DNA of 64,000 nt from Variovorax sp. J22P240 (GTDB taxonomy: Bacteria; Pseudomonadota; Gammaproteobacteria; Burkholderiales; Burkholderiaceae_C). The DNA lies in assembly GCF_030316855.1 (NCBI RefSeq), contig NZ_JASZYR010000001.1, forward strand, positions 1,364,001 to 1,428,000, read 5' to 3'. Below, piece by piece: positions 52,624 through 61,639 of this stretch; the first letter of the stretch is position 1; each line of letters begins with the position of its first letter. The notes under the pieces were generated by a model. That model had not been told where the DNA came from, made no database searches, and was given only the letters and a program-made list of their open reading frames with translations. Position numbers and translations under genes: made by a program.

Positions 52624-53583
52624 TCAGACCATGCCGGACTTGACCATCGTCGCGCGCAGGCTCGCGAACTCGTCGTCGACGAACTTCGCGAAAGCGTCGC
52701 CCGAGAGCACCGCCGGGGTCCAGTCGTTCTTCTTCATGGCGTCGGCCCAGCTCGGGGTCTTGAGGGCCGCCAGCACCATGTCCGTCAGCGCCTTGCGCTG
52801 CTCGGCCGTGATCCCCGGCGCGCCATACACACCGCGCCAGTTGCCGATCTCGACGTCGATGCCCTGCTCCTTGAGCGTCGGCACGTTGATACCCGGCAGG
52901 CGCTGTGCGGAGGTCACCGCGATGGCCTTCATCTTGCCGGCATTGATGTATTCGGCAAACTCGCTGAAGCCGCTGCCGCCCACCGTGACGTTGCCGCCCA
53001 AGATGGCTGCCGTGGCCTCACCGCCCCCACGGAACGCAACGTAGTTGATCTTGGAAGGATCGACGCCGACCTTCTGCGCGATCATGGCCGCGGCGATGTG
53101 CTCGGTGGATCCGCGCGAGCCGCCGCCCCACTTGACGCTGCCCGGGTCCTTCTTGAGTTGCTCGACCACGTCCTTCATGGACTTGAGCGGCGAGCTGGCT
53201 GGCAACACGAACACGTTGTATTCGCTGGTGATGCGGGCGATCGGCGTGGCCTGCGAGAGACTGACCGGCGGCTTGCCGGTGATGATGCCGCCCAGCATCA
53301 CGGCGCCCATGATCATCATGGCGTTCGGGTCGCCCTTGGAGCCGTTGACGAACTGGGCCAGACCCAGCGCGCCGGCCGCGCCACCCTTGTTGTCATAAGT
53401 CACCGTGTCGGCCAGCTTGCCATCGGTGAGCGCCTTGCCCAGCGCGCGGCCCGTCGTGTCCCAACCACCGCCCGGATTGGCGGGAATCATCATCTTGACG
53501 TTGGCCGCAGCCCAGGCCGAAAGCGGCAGGGCCCCCGTGGCGGCCATGGCGGCCAGTGACTTCAAAAACGTATCGCGACGCAT
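52624..53583 (-). CDS. tctC: Tripartite tricarboxylate transporter substrate-binding protein, TctC/Bug
   Basis: 319 residues. Signal peptide with MRRDTFLKSL and a hydrophobic core ending SAWAA; mature part starts with the Bug-family strand VKMMIPANPGGGWDTTGRAL, and GGGSRGSTEHIAAAMI forms part of the ligand site. First gene of the tctCBA operon; divergent from its two-component regulators. Ligand likely a carboxylate. Confidence 0.93.
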   Translation of the reverse strand: MRRDTFLKSLAAMAATGALPLSAWAAANVKMMIPANPGGGWDTTGRALGKALTDGKLADTVTYDNKGGAAGALGLAQFVNGSKGDPNAMMIMGAVMLGGIITGKPPVSLSQATPIARITSEYNVFVLPASSPLKSMKDVVEQLKKDPGSVKWGGGSRGSTEHIAAAMIAQKVGVDPSKINYVAFRGGGEATAAILGGNVTVGGSGFSEFAEYINAGKMKAIAVTSAQRLPGINVPTLKEQGIDVEIGNWRGVYGAPGITAEQRKALTDMVLAALKTPSWADAMKKNDWTPAVLSGDAFAKFVDDEFASLRATMVKSGMV

Positions 53584-53693
53584 GCATGTCTCCTTCGAAT
53601 GGAAGCTGAGTAGAAGCTGAACGCCGCTATGATGCGCCGCCCCGCTGTCAGTTGGCTGTCCAGCGTACTGGGGTAAACACCGAAAATCGCGGG

Positions 53694-54374
53694 ATGAAGT
53701 TGCTGCTTATCGAAGACGATCCGTCGATGCAAACCACCCTGCAGCGCACGCTCGGCCGCCGCCAGATCGACGTACGCGTCTGCGGCGACGGCGCCCTGGC
53801 GCTCGACCAATGGCGCGAGCTGGAACCCGATGTGGTGGCCCTGGATCTCAGCCTCCCCCATCTCGACGGCCTGCAGGTGCTGGCCCAGGCGCGCGCCGCC
53901 GGGCTGCGCACGCCGGTGCTGCTTCTGACTGCACGCGGCACAGTGGGTGATCGCATCGTGGGGCTCAATGCAGGTGCGGATGACTACCTGCCCAAGCCCT
54001 TCGATCTCGATGAACTCGAGGCCCGCATTCGGGCGCTGAACCGGCGCCACCAGAACGCGGGTCCCGACTCGCCGGCGCGGCCGCAGCAGGTCGGCGGCCT
54101 TCGCTACGAACCCGACAGCGGAGCCATTTATCACCGCGCCGACGTGCTCGAACTCACACCGCGGGAGTTGGCGCTGCTGAAGGCGCTGATGGTCAAGCCC
54201 GGTCACGCCGTATCGAAGGAACGCCTGTTCGAGCTCGTGTTTCCGAGCGAGATGGACGTCCAGTACGAAGCGGTCGAAGTGGTCGTCTACCGGCTCCGAA
54301 AGAAGCTGGCGGGCACCGGCGCCACGCTGATGACCCTGCGCGGCCTGGGCTACCTCCTGCGCGAAGAAACATGA
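53694..54374 (+). CDS. tctD: Response regulator, TctD-like (OmpR family)
   Basis: 226 residues. Receiver domain with acidic pair EDD, phospho-acceptor Asp in VVALDLSLP and Lys in DDYLPKPF, then a winged helix (LTPRELALLKALM ... VEVVVYRLRKKL). Likely activates tctCBA, which it faces, in response to TctE. Confidence 0.92.
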   Translation: MKLLLIEDDPSMQTTLQRTLGRRQIDVRVCGDGALALDQWRELEPDVVALDLSLPHLDGLQVLAQARAAGLRTPVLLLTARGTVGDRIVGLNAGADDYLPKPFDLDELEARIRALNRRHQNAGPDSPARPQQVGGLRYEPDSGAIYHRADVLELTPRELALLKALMVKPGHAVSKERLFELVFPSEMDVQYEAVEVVVYRLRKKLAGTGATLMTLRGLGYLLREET

Positions 54375-55786
54375 GGCGCATCTCGTCGCTGCGCGCGAGG
54401 TTGCTGCTCGGCATCCTCGCGCCGGTCGCGGTGTTCATCGTCATCAACAGCGTGAGCCTCTATCGGCAGAGTCTCGCGGCCGCGACCACCGCCTACGATC
54501 GGACGCTGCTCGCTTCGGCGAAGACCATCGGCGAGCAGCTCGACGTGGAGGGCTACGACGAAGCGGCTTCGCTGCGCGCCATGGTGCCCTACTCCGCGCT
54601 CGAGGCCTTCGAGGCCGACAACCAGAGCCGCATGTACTACCGCGTGTCTGCGCAGGACGGCGCGATGATCTCCGGCTTTGCCGAACTGCCCTTCTGGCGA
54701 GGAAAGCTTCCGGATCGGCCGCCCTACGCCGCTCTGGTGGATTTCTACGATGCCGAATTTCGCAACAGGCCGGTTCGCGTGGCCGTTCTGCTGCAGCCGG
54801 TCGCCAGCGCGCGCGGGCGCGGCATGGCCGTCGTGCAGGTCGCGGAGACGCTTGAGTTGCGCGAGACCCTCGCACGCAAGCTGCTCATCGACACGCTGTG
54901 GCGGCAGCTCGTGCTGCTTGCCGTGATCGCCGGCGTGACGGTGCTCGTGGTGCAGCGCGCGACCCGACCGGTGCGCGAGCTCGGCGAAGCGATCGCAGCG
55001 CGCGCCGCCGACGATCTCTCACCCATCGAGGCACCCGAAGCCCCTCGCGAACTCCTGCCCTTGATCGATGCCACGACCCAGGTGATGGGCCGCCTGCGCC
55101 GGCTGCTGGACCACCAGAAGCGCTTCGTGCGGGACAGCGCGCATCAGCTGCGCACGCCGCTCGCCGTGCTCAAGGCGCAAGTGCAATCCGCGCGCCGCGG
55201 CGACGTGCCGGCCGCACAGGCCTTCGGTGAAATCAGCGAGACGGTCGACCGCGCGACCGCGCTGGCGAACCAGATGCTGTCGCTCGCCAAGGTGGAGCAA
55301 TTGCGCCAGCAGCCCGAATCCGTGGCGCTGGACCTCGGCGAGACGGTGCGCGGCATCGCGCTCGACCTCTCGCCGCTCGTCGCGGACAAGGCGCTGGACT
55401 TCGAGCTTTCCACCGCCCCGACGCCGGTGCAGGTACGCGCGCACCGCTGGATGCTTCAGGAACTCACTCGCAATCTTCTGCACAACGCCATCAAACACAG
55501 TCCTCGCGGCGCGACACTGGTGGTACGAGTGCAAGCCGACGGTGACGCAGCGATGCTCACGGTCAGCGACGAGGGCCGCGGCATCTCCGACGAACTGCGG
55601 CAACGGCTGTTCGCCCCCTTCGCGGCCGGCGACGTCGCAAGCGGCTCTGGATTGGGCCTCGCCATCTGCCACGAGATCGTGCTTGCCCTGGGCGGAAGCA
55701 TCGCTCTCGACAACAGGGAATCCGGCGGACAGGTTGTCGGGCTGGATGCCGTAGTCAGCCTGCCGCTCGCGCGCGACAATCGATGA
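54371..55786 (+). CDS. tctE: Sensor histidine kinase, TctE-like
   Basis: 471 residues, ATGA overlap with tctD. Two membrane spans (about 10-30 and 175-195) enclose a periplasmic sensor domain; H-box FVRDSAHQLRTPL, N-box NLLHNAIKHSP and G-box GSGLGLAI follow. It probably senses external carboxylates and phosphorylates TctD. Confidence 0.92.
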   Translation: MRRISSLRARLLLGILAPVAVFIVINSVSLYRQSLAAATTAYDRTLLASAKTIGEQLDVEGYDEAASLRAMVPYSALEAFEADNQSRMYYRVSAQDGAMISGFAELPFWRGKLPDRPPYAALVDFYDAEFRNRPVRVAVLLQPVASARGRGMAVVQVAETLELRETLARKLLIDTLWRQLVLLAVIAGVTVLVVQRATRPVRELGEAIAARAADDLSPIEAPEAPRELLPLIDATTQVMGRLRRLLDHQKRFVRDSAHQLRTPLAVLKAQVQSARRGDVPAAQAFGEISETVDRATALANQMLSLAKVEQLRQQPESVALDLGETVRGIALDLSPLVADKALDFELSTAPTPVQVRAHRWMLQELTRNLLHNAIKHSPRGATLVVRVQADGDAAMLTVSDEGRGISDELRQRLFAPFAAGDVASGSGLGLAICHEIVLALGGSIALDNRESGGQVVGLDAVVSLPLARDNR

Positions 55787-56214
55787 ACATGGATCGTCTT
55801 CGCATCGACAAATGGCTCTGGGCCGCGCGCTTCTTCAAGACGCGCTCGCTCGCCGCCGACGAAATCGGCAAGCACCGCGTGCAAGTCAATGGCGACACCG
55901 CCAAGGCCTCGCGCGAAGTCAAGGTGGGAGACTCGGTCACGATGCGGCTTGGCGCCATCACGCGCACCGTGCTCGTGCGTGGCATCAGCGGCCAGCGCGG
56001 CCCGGCGCCCGTGGCGCAGCAGCTCTACGAGGAAACTCCGGAGAGCCTGGCCGCGCAGGCCGCGGCGCGCGAACAGCGGCGGGTCGGCAGCGAGCCGGCC
56101 CTCAGCATCGAACAGGGGCGCCCCACGAAGCGCGACCGGCGCGACCTCGATGACGCCCGCCGAGGCGGCTGGGACAACCGCTGGAGCGCCTCGCTGGATC
56201 GCGACGACGAGTAG
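55783..56214 (+). CDS. hslR: Heat-shock protein 15, S4 RNA-binding
   Basis: 143 residues; ATG overlaps the tctE stop (an ATG at 55789 is also possible). S4 domain MDRLRIDKWLWAARFFKTRS ... HRVQVNGDTAK, then a basic tail rich in Arg/Asp. HslR rescues stalled 50S subunits carrying nascent chains by binding their RNA. Confidence 0.9.
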   Translation: MNMDRLRIDKWLWAARFFKTRSLAADEIGKHRVQVNGDTAKASREVKVGDSVTMRLGAITRTVLVRGISGQRGPAPVAQQLYEETPESLAAQAAAREQRRVGSEPALSIEQGRPTKRDRRDLDDARRGGWDNRWSASLDRDDE

Positions 56215-56274
56215 GCACGGCGAAGGCGGGCCGCAATCGCGTACGCTGCGGATTTGCGCAGGAGCCCCCTCCTC

Positions 56275-57081
56275 ATGGCCAGCTTCAAGAAATTCCTTGT
56301 CGGCAGCAAATTCCAGCTATCGAAAGTCGATCCCGCGGCTTCGCCCTTTCTGCGGGGCGACGAAACCGAACAGCGCGAAGAACTCGATGAGTTGGCGACC
56401 GAACTCGACGAGTTGCAGAACCTCCTGCATGCCGAGGGGCGGCGCAAGCTGCTGCTGGTGCTGCAGGGCCTGGACACCAGCGGCAAGGACGGCACGATCC
56501 GATGGGTGTTCTCACGCACATCGCCTCTTGGTGTCCGCGTGACGGCTTTCAAGGCACCGAGCGACGAGGAGCGTGCGCACGACTTCCTGTGGCGCTGCCA
56601 CGCCGTGGTGCCACGTTCCGGCGACATCATGGTGTGGAACCGGAGCCACTACGAAGACGTGCTGGTGCCCGTCGTCGAGGGCTGGGTCGACAAGGCCGAG
56701 ACGCGGCGCCGCTATGCGCAGATCAACGACTTCGAGCGGCTACTGACCGAGACAGGCACCGTCGTCGTCAAGTGCATGCTGCACATCAGCAAGGATGAGC
56801 AGCGCTCGCGCCTGCAGGCTCGTGTCGACGATCCCGGCAAGCACTGGAAGTTTTCCATGGACGACCTCGCCGTGCGCAAGAAGTGGGACGGCTATCAGCA
56901 AGCCTACGAAAACGCGCTCACGGCCACGTCGACCCCCTATGCGCCTTGGTACGTCGTGCCAGCGGACAGCAAGCGCCACCGCAACCTGATGATTGCCCAG
57001 CTGCTCGTCAAGACGCTGAAGGACATGAAGTTCAAGACACCGTCCTCGGATCCGGCCCTCAAGGGGCTGGTCGTGACATAG
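56275..57081 (+). CDS. ppk2: Polyphosphate kinase 2 family protein
   Basis: 268 residues from ATG 56275. Walker A GLDTSGKDGT, the SPLGVRVTAFKAPS segment and the lid/Walker B region with WNRSHYEDVLVPVV are the PPK2 hallmarks. It transfers phosphate between polyphosphate and nucleotides; single-domain length fits class I or III enzymes. Confidence 0.93.
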   Translation: MASFKKFLVGSKFQLSKVDPAASPFLRGDETEQREELDELATELDELQNLLHAEGRRKLLLVLQGLDTSGKDGTIRWVFSRTSPLGVRVTAFKAPSDEERAHDFLWRCHAVVPRSGDIMVWNRSHYEDVLVPVVEGWVDKAETRRRYAQINDFERLLTETGTVVVKCMLHISKDEQRSRLQARVDDPGKHWKFSMDDLAVRKKWDGYQQAYENALTATSTPYAPWYVVPADSKRHRNLMIAQLLVKTLKDMKFKTPSSDPALKGLVVT

Positions 57082-57192
57082 GCAACGCCCCATCGGCATC
57101 TGTCTCCCACGGCATTCCCCTCCAAACGGCGTATTGAAGCCGGGATGCAGCAGTCCAGGCAGGAAGGCGGCTCGGACCAGGGAGTCAGACGC

Positions 57193-57222
57193 AAAAAAAG
57201 CCCCGGCTGGCGGGGCTTTTTT
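57193..57222. terminator. Symmetric terminator after ppk2
   Basis: AAAAAAAGCCCC, a 7-base loop, GGGGCTTTTTT: strong in both directions. It lies 112 bases after the ppk2 stop. Confidence 0.8.
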
Positions 57223-57557
57223 GGGCCTTTCGATCACCGCGAGGCGATATGGAGGCCAATCCTGGCGGAACCGGAGGGAGTCGAATGCATTTGGTCGGAC
57301 CACGGCGTTTGCCAGCCGCAGGTGCCTTTGCGGAACGACAGGGAGTCGTTGGCGGAAGGACAGTGATTCGGAAACCAAGGGCCTGCCAAGGAAATTCAAC
57401 TCCTACGGCGACGCAGCCCATGCAAGACGAAAATACAGCGTCCTCCGTAGCGTACCCCAGCCCCCCTTTTCACTTCTGCCGTCCACCCGTTTCATCACTT
57501 TAGCGCGCCCGCCTGAACCCTTCAAGCGGCGCTGCGCCCACACGCAGACGACGCGCG
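57223..57557. other. Non-coding stretch, no feature recognised
   Basis: About 335 bases without a convincing gene. Base composition is less GC-rich towards the right. It marks the boundary between conserved chromosome genes and the mosaic segment on the right, and could hold an old insertion junction. Confidence 0.4.
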
Positions 57558-58385
57558 TCAGGTCACATCGATCACCATGCCATGTCGAAAATTGGGATTG
57601 CCAGGATCAGCACCGTCCACCACATAACCCCGAGGATTGCAGACCACGCGGCACTGGCCGACGGAATAGTCGAAACTGGCGTGGGTGTGCCCGTGCACCC
57701 ACAAAGTAGGTACCTCAAAGAAACTTGAGGGCAAATCGCTGGCAAACGCGCCCGACAAGTGATCTTGCTGAAACTGCCCGGAAACAGATTTCCAATGGGG
57801 CGCATGATGGGTCACGACGACGGTTGTTCCCGCAAATGGCTCGGCCAATGCCTGGCTCAGCCAAGACGCATCACGCCGGTGGTACCGCAACGTGTCGTCA
57901 GTGTCCAGCGGCCTTCCAACCGCTTCCCGACGCGAGCCGGGAACCGCACGGGAATCTGCCACACGCACGAAGCGGTAGTCGGGCATGTTCGCCTCGGCTT
58001 CGCGTCGGCACGTTTGTTGATCTGCAACCCGTTCGCCTTCGTGTCCCTTGATAGCCAAACAGAAGTCCGTCCAAAGGGTGCAGCCCAGAAACCGGATGCC
58101 ACCGACCACCAAGGTACTTCTGTCCATGAAATGGACACCCAGCTCAGTCGCTGTTTGCCGCATGGCGTGAACTGCAAGATCGGCCCGCTGTCTGAAATAT
58201 TCGTGATTGCCGGCGACGAAGAGGACCGGCACCGACACAAAGGTTCGGGCTGCCCAACGAATGCCTCTCCAACCGGGCGTGTCTATATCGCCCGCCAGGA
58301 TCACGGCGTCGAAGTCGTGCGACTTCGGCGCCGCGAACTTTCTGCAAACCTCCAGATGAAGGTCGGAAAGGATCAGCAGTTTCAT
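57558..58385 (-). CDS. Calcineurin-like metallophosphoesterase
   Basis: 275 residues from ATG 58385. Metal-binding motifs SDLHLE, AGDID, GNHEYF, VVTHHAPH and WVHGHTH are all in order, so the active site is intact. Cytoplasmic, no signal peptide. It could act on nucleotides, RNA or phosphoproteins; sequence alone does not decide. Confidence 0.88.
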   Translation of the reverse strand: MKLLILSDLHLEVCRKFAAPKSHDFDAVILAGDIDTPGWRGIRWAARTFVSVPVLFVAGNHEYFRQRADLAVHAMRQTATELGVHFMDRSTLVVGGIRFLGCTLWTDFCLAIKGHEGERVADQQTCRREAEANMPDYRFVRVADSRAVPGSRREAVGRPLDTDDTLRYHRRDASWLSQALAEPFAGTTVVVTHHAPHWKSVSGQFQQDHLSGAFASDLPSSFFEVPTLWVHGHTHASFDYSVGQCRVVCNPRGYVVDGADPGNPNFRHGMVIDVT

Positions 58386-58466
58386 CGGCTTCACCAACCC
58401 CATTGGCACATCCGTGGTGTAGGCGCCATACGGTCGGCGATACGCGACGGTCCAAGCGGCCGGCCC

Positions 58467-58763
58467 TCAAGGTTTGGTCTTGCCATTGCCCTCTTGGACC
58501 CAAGGGACGTCAAACAGGCTCTTAGGCTTGCCAGTTTTCAGGGCTTGCTTGCGTCGAGCCAAGGTCCTCTTCACGTCTTTCTCATTCGATCTGCTTTCCG
58601 CCGCGCTCTCGCCCCCCTTAACCAGTAACTCGTAGCGATCCCGGCCCGCGATCCATCCTGGTGGGCGATGCCCTCGGTCGACCCACCGACGCCCTGTGAT
58701 CCGATCCTCGTAGACGCGTCGGTAGGATGGGCAACCATCCAGAAAATGTCTAGTCCTCGTCAT
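58467..58763 (-). CDS. Small protein with H-NS-like DNA-binding motif
   Basis: 98 residues; AAGGAGG five bases before ATG 58763 sets the start. The N-terminal half contains YEDRITGRRWVDRGHRPPGW and IAGRD, which resembles the C-terminal DNA-binding motif of H-NS proteins (tyr-x4-tG-x-x-W-x-x-rG-x-x-P-x-W-i). The usual N-terminal oligomerisation part is missing; instead a basic tail follows. It may be a minor-groove binder or a domain remnant. Confidence 0.55.
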   Translation of the reverse strand: MTRTRHFLDGCPSYRRVYEDRITGRRWVDRGHRPPGWIAGRDRYELLVKGGESAAESRSNEKDVKRTLARRKQALKTGKPKSLFDVPWVQEGNGKTKP

Positions 58764-58954
58764 CATTGCCTCCTTGTCAACGGCCTCAAAAGGCCTGGGT
58801 GCCAACCCCGACTCGCGTCCATCCTTGCGGCAGACGGTCCGAATGCTCCGCGGGGTACGCCAGAGATTTGAACCGTCGAGCCCGAACGAGAGACATCAAA
58901 AAGTAACGCCCACGAGGCTCTGAAACCACCGTTCTCGTCCGCCTCGTATGACAC

Positions 58955-60985
58955 TCACCGGAAGTCACGGCTAGCCACGCGCAGTTGCCCAAGCAATTCT
59001 GTGTGATCCACAGTTTCATGGCTACGAGCGAGTGCACGCCCTTCTCGCTCTGCCATGTGCCTTCGACGCTCAGCAGCTTCGCGCCCAGCAGCACGGCGCG
59101 CTGCTTCTCGGCGACCTGCGGCCAGACGATGATGTTCACGGTTCCGGTCTCGTCTTCGAGAGTCGCGAAGATCACGCCTTTCGCAGTGCTTGGACGTTGC
59201 CGATGCGTCACGATTCCGCTGGCGCGAACCTTTTGTCGATCCTTGGCTTTACAACGAAGTTGCTCTGACGTCTGAATCCCCAGGTCGGCCAACTGCGACC
59301 GAAGCAATGCCAGCGGATGTCGACGCAAGCTCAAACCGAGGGCTCCATAGTCGTCCGCGATCTCGGTGCCCTCCTCGGGCTGCGCAAACGCAATGGGGTC
59401 CTCATGCGTTCGCGCTTCGCGCAGCATCTTCGTGGGACGCGTTTCAACGCCTCTTGCCGCCCAAACGGCATCGGGTCGCCGCCCGGCCAAACCGAGCAAG
59501 GCATCCGCAGCCGACAGACATCCGAGGTCATGGGCGTCGAGCTCCGCTCGCATCGCAAGGTCCTCTACGCTCGCAAACGAAGCAGACTCCCGCGCCGCCA
59601 CAATCCGCTTTGCCGCTTGCTCACGCATTCCGTTGATACGCGAGAATCCCAGCCGCACGGCGCGTGGCGGCTGCTCATAGGTGGCATCCCAGCGCGACGA
59701 TGCCTCAGCCTGGGCGGCCTCTTCCAGTGTCGACTCCCATTGGCTGACCATCACATCCACGGGCCGAACAACGACGCCATGCTCTCTCGCATCGCGCACC
59801 AGCAGCGCTGGCGCATAGAAGCCCATGGGCTGGCTGTCTAGGAGTGCCGCCAGCATCGCATCCGGATGATGGCGCTTGAGCCAGCAGCTCACGTACACGA
59901 GCAGAGCAAAGCTCGCCGCGTGCGATTCCGGAAAGCCGTAACTACCGAATCCCTCCACCTGCTTCGCGATCCTGAGTGCGAATTCCTCGGTGTAGCCCTT
60001 GCGCAGCATGCGTTCGATGAGCTTGCGCTGGTGCACCTCCAGGCCACCGCGCTTGCGCCACGCGCCCATCGCTCGGCGCAGTTGATCCGCTTCGCCGGCG
60101 GTGAAGTCGGCCGCGGCCATGGCGATCTGCATCACCTGCTCCTGGAACAGCGGCACGCCGAGCGTGCGTTCCGTCGCCTTGCGGATCTCTTCGCTCGGGT
60201 ATTCGATCGCCTCTTCGCCGGCTCGCCGGCGCAGGTACGGATGCACCATGCCGCCCTGGATCGGCCCGGGCCGCACGATCGCGACCTGGATCACGAGATC
60301 GTAGAAGCGTCTGGGCTGCATGCGTGAGCAGCATGCTCATCTGCGCCCGGCTCTCGATCTGGAAGACGCCCACCGTGTCCGCCTTGCAAATCATTTCGTA
60401 GATTGCCGGGTCCTCCGCTGGGACATCCTGCATACGCATCGGCGGCCCGCCGGCCTTCTCGCCGGCGAGGTCGAGGGCTCGATGGATTGCCGTGAGCATG
60501 CCAAGGGCGAGAACGTCCACCTTGATCAAACCCGTCGAATCCAGGTCATCCTTGTCCCACTGGATGATGGATCGGTTCTCCATCGCGGCGTTTTCGACCG
60601 GCACCAGGCGACTCAACTTGTCCCGCCCGATCACAAATCCACCGGGGTGCTGGCTCAGATGCCGTGGAAAGCCACGGATCGTGTCCGCAATCTTGAGCCA
60701 GTGAATCACCTTCTGATCGGCGGGATCGATTCCGTTCTCGATCAGGCACGCCTCGCTGATCCATTTTTCATCGTTGCCGTAGGCGGTCTTGGCCAATCGC
60801 TCGATCGTGTCGAGCGGGATCCCCATAGCCTTGCCCACGTCACGCAGCGCCGACTTGGTCCGGTAGGTGATCGCCACCGCGGTGAGCGCGGCGCGGTGCC
60901 TGCCGTACTTCTCGTAGACATACTGCATCGCCTCTTCGCGACGCTGGTGCTCGAAATCGATGTCGATGTCCGGCGGCTCCAGACG
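58955..60985 (-). pseudogene. dnaE2: Error-prone DNA polymerase DnaE2/ImuC, truncated and frameshifted
   Basis: The polymerase and OB-fold parts of DnaE2 are recognisable (QHPGGFVIGRDKLSRLVP, ADTVGVFQIESRAQMSML, FYDLVIQVAIVRPGPIQGG, SYGFPESHAASFA), but the N-terminal third with the PHP domain is absent beyond about 60985. A one-base insertion near 60326 breaks the frame between QMSML and QPRRFYD, and a one-base deletion near 59008 breaks it after MKLW; in the other frame the normal end (ASRDFR, stop at 58955-58957) can be read. The gene cannot make an active polymerase. Confidence 0.85.
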
Positions 60986-60987
60986 CT

Positions 60988-61549
60988 CCTGAAGCGCGCC
61001 GAGCTGCTACCGGACGACTGGCGAATCTTCCCTGGCGTCTACGCGCCAGTGATGATCTGGGAGGACGGTAAGCGCGTGATCAAGCCGATGCGCTATCAAT
61101 GCCGACCGCCCGGTAAGCCGGCGTTCTATGACACCAAGTTCCCGGGGTCCTACAACGCGCGCAAGGACAACCTCGACAGCAGCTTCTGGCGCGGAACTTT
61201 CGGTGAGTTCCACGGCATCTTGGCCGTGAACGCGTTCTACGAAAACGTCCAGCGCGATGGGAAGAACGTCGTGCTCGAATTCAGGCCACGGCCGCAGCAA
61301 GATATGCTGGTGGCCTGCCTGTGCTCACATTGGAGCGAAGCCGGTGAGCCCGATCTTCTCTCCTTTGCGGCGATCACGGACGAGCCGCCGCCTGAGATTG
61401 CCGCAGCCGGGCACGACCGATGCATCGTGCCAATCAGACCGGAGAACGTCGATGCGTGGCTGCAGCCGCAGAGCAGGAGTCCCGCAGAGCTGCACGCCCT
61501 CCTCGATGATCGCGAGCGGCCGTACTATGAACATCGGCTTGCGGCGTAG
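60988..61549 (+). pseudogene. SRAP (YedK-like) gene, 5' end missing
   Basis: The frame encodes the C-terminal ~185 residues of an SOS-response-associated peptidase family protein (PGSYNARKDNLDSSFW, FHGILAVNAFYENV, CIVPIRPENVDAWL). The family's N-terminal catalytic Cys2 and first strands are missing; instead the sequence joins the truncated dnaE2 head to head. An upstream frame continues into antisense dnaE2 sequence, so any product would be a chimera. Confidence 0.7.
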
Positions 61550-61635
61550 GTGATGCAGGAGCGAACAGCACCGTGGATACGAGGGCTCACGAATGTCAAC
61601 CCTCACCCATTACGGGCCGTAGACGATCCGAAGTG
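61550..61635. other. Short gap before the insertion sequence
   Basis: No gene; it leads to the target duplication of the insertion sequence. Confidence 0.4.
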
Positions 61636-61639
61636 CAGC
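61636..61639. repeat. 4-bp target duplication CAGC, left
   Basis: CAGC occurs directly outside both inverted repeats of the IS (61636-61639 and 63299-63302). Confidence 0.65.

Noticed and set aside
57270..57310. tRNA-like 3' end (GGAGGGAGTCGAA) after ppk2
   Set aside because: The T-arm and acceptor strands do not pair and no anticodon arm is present.
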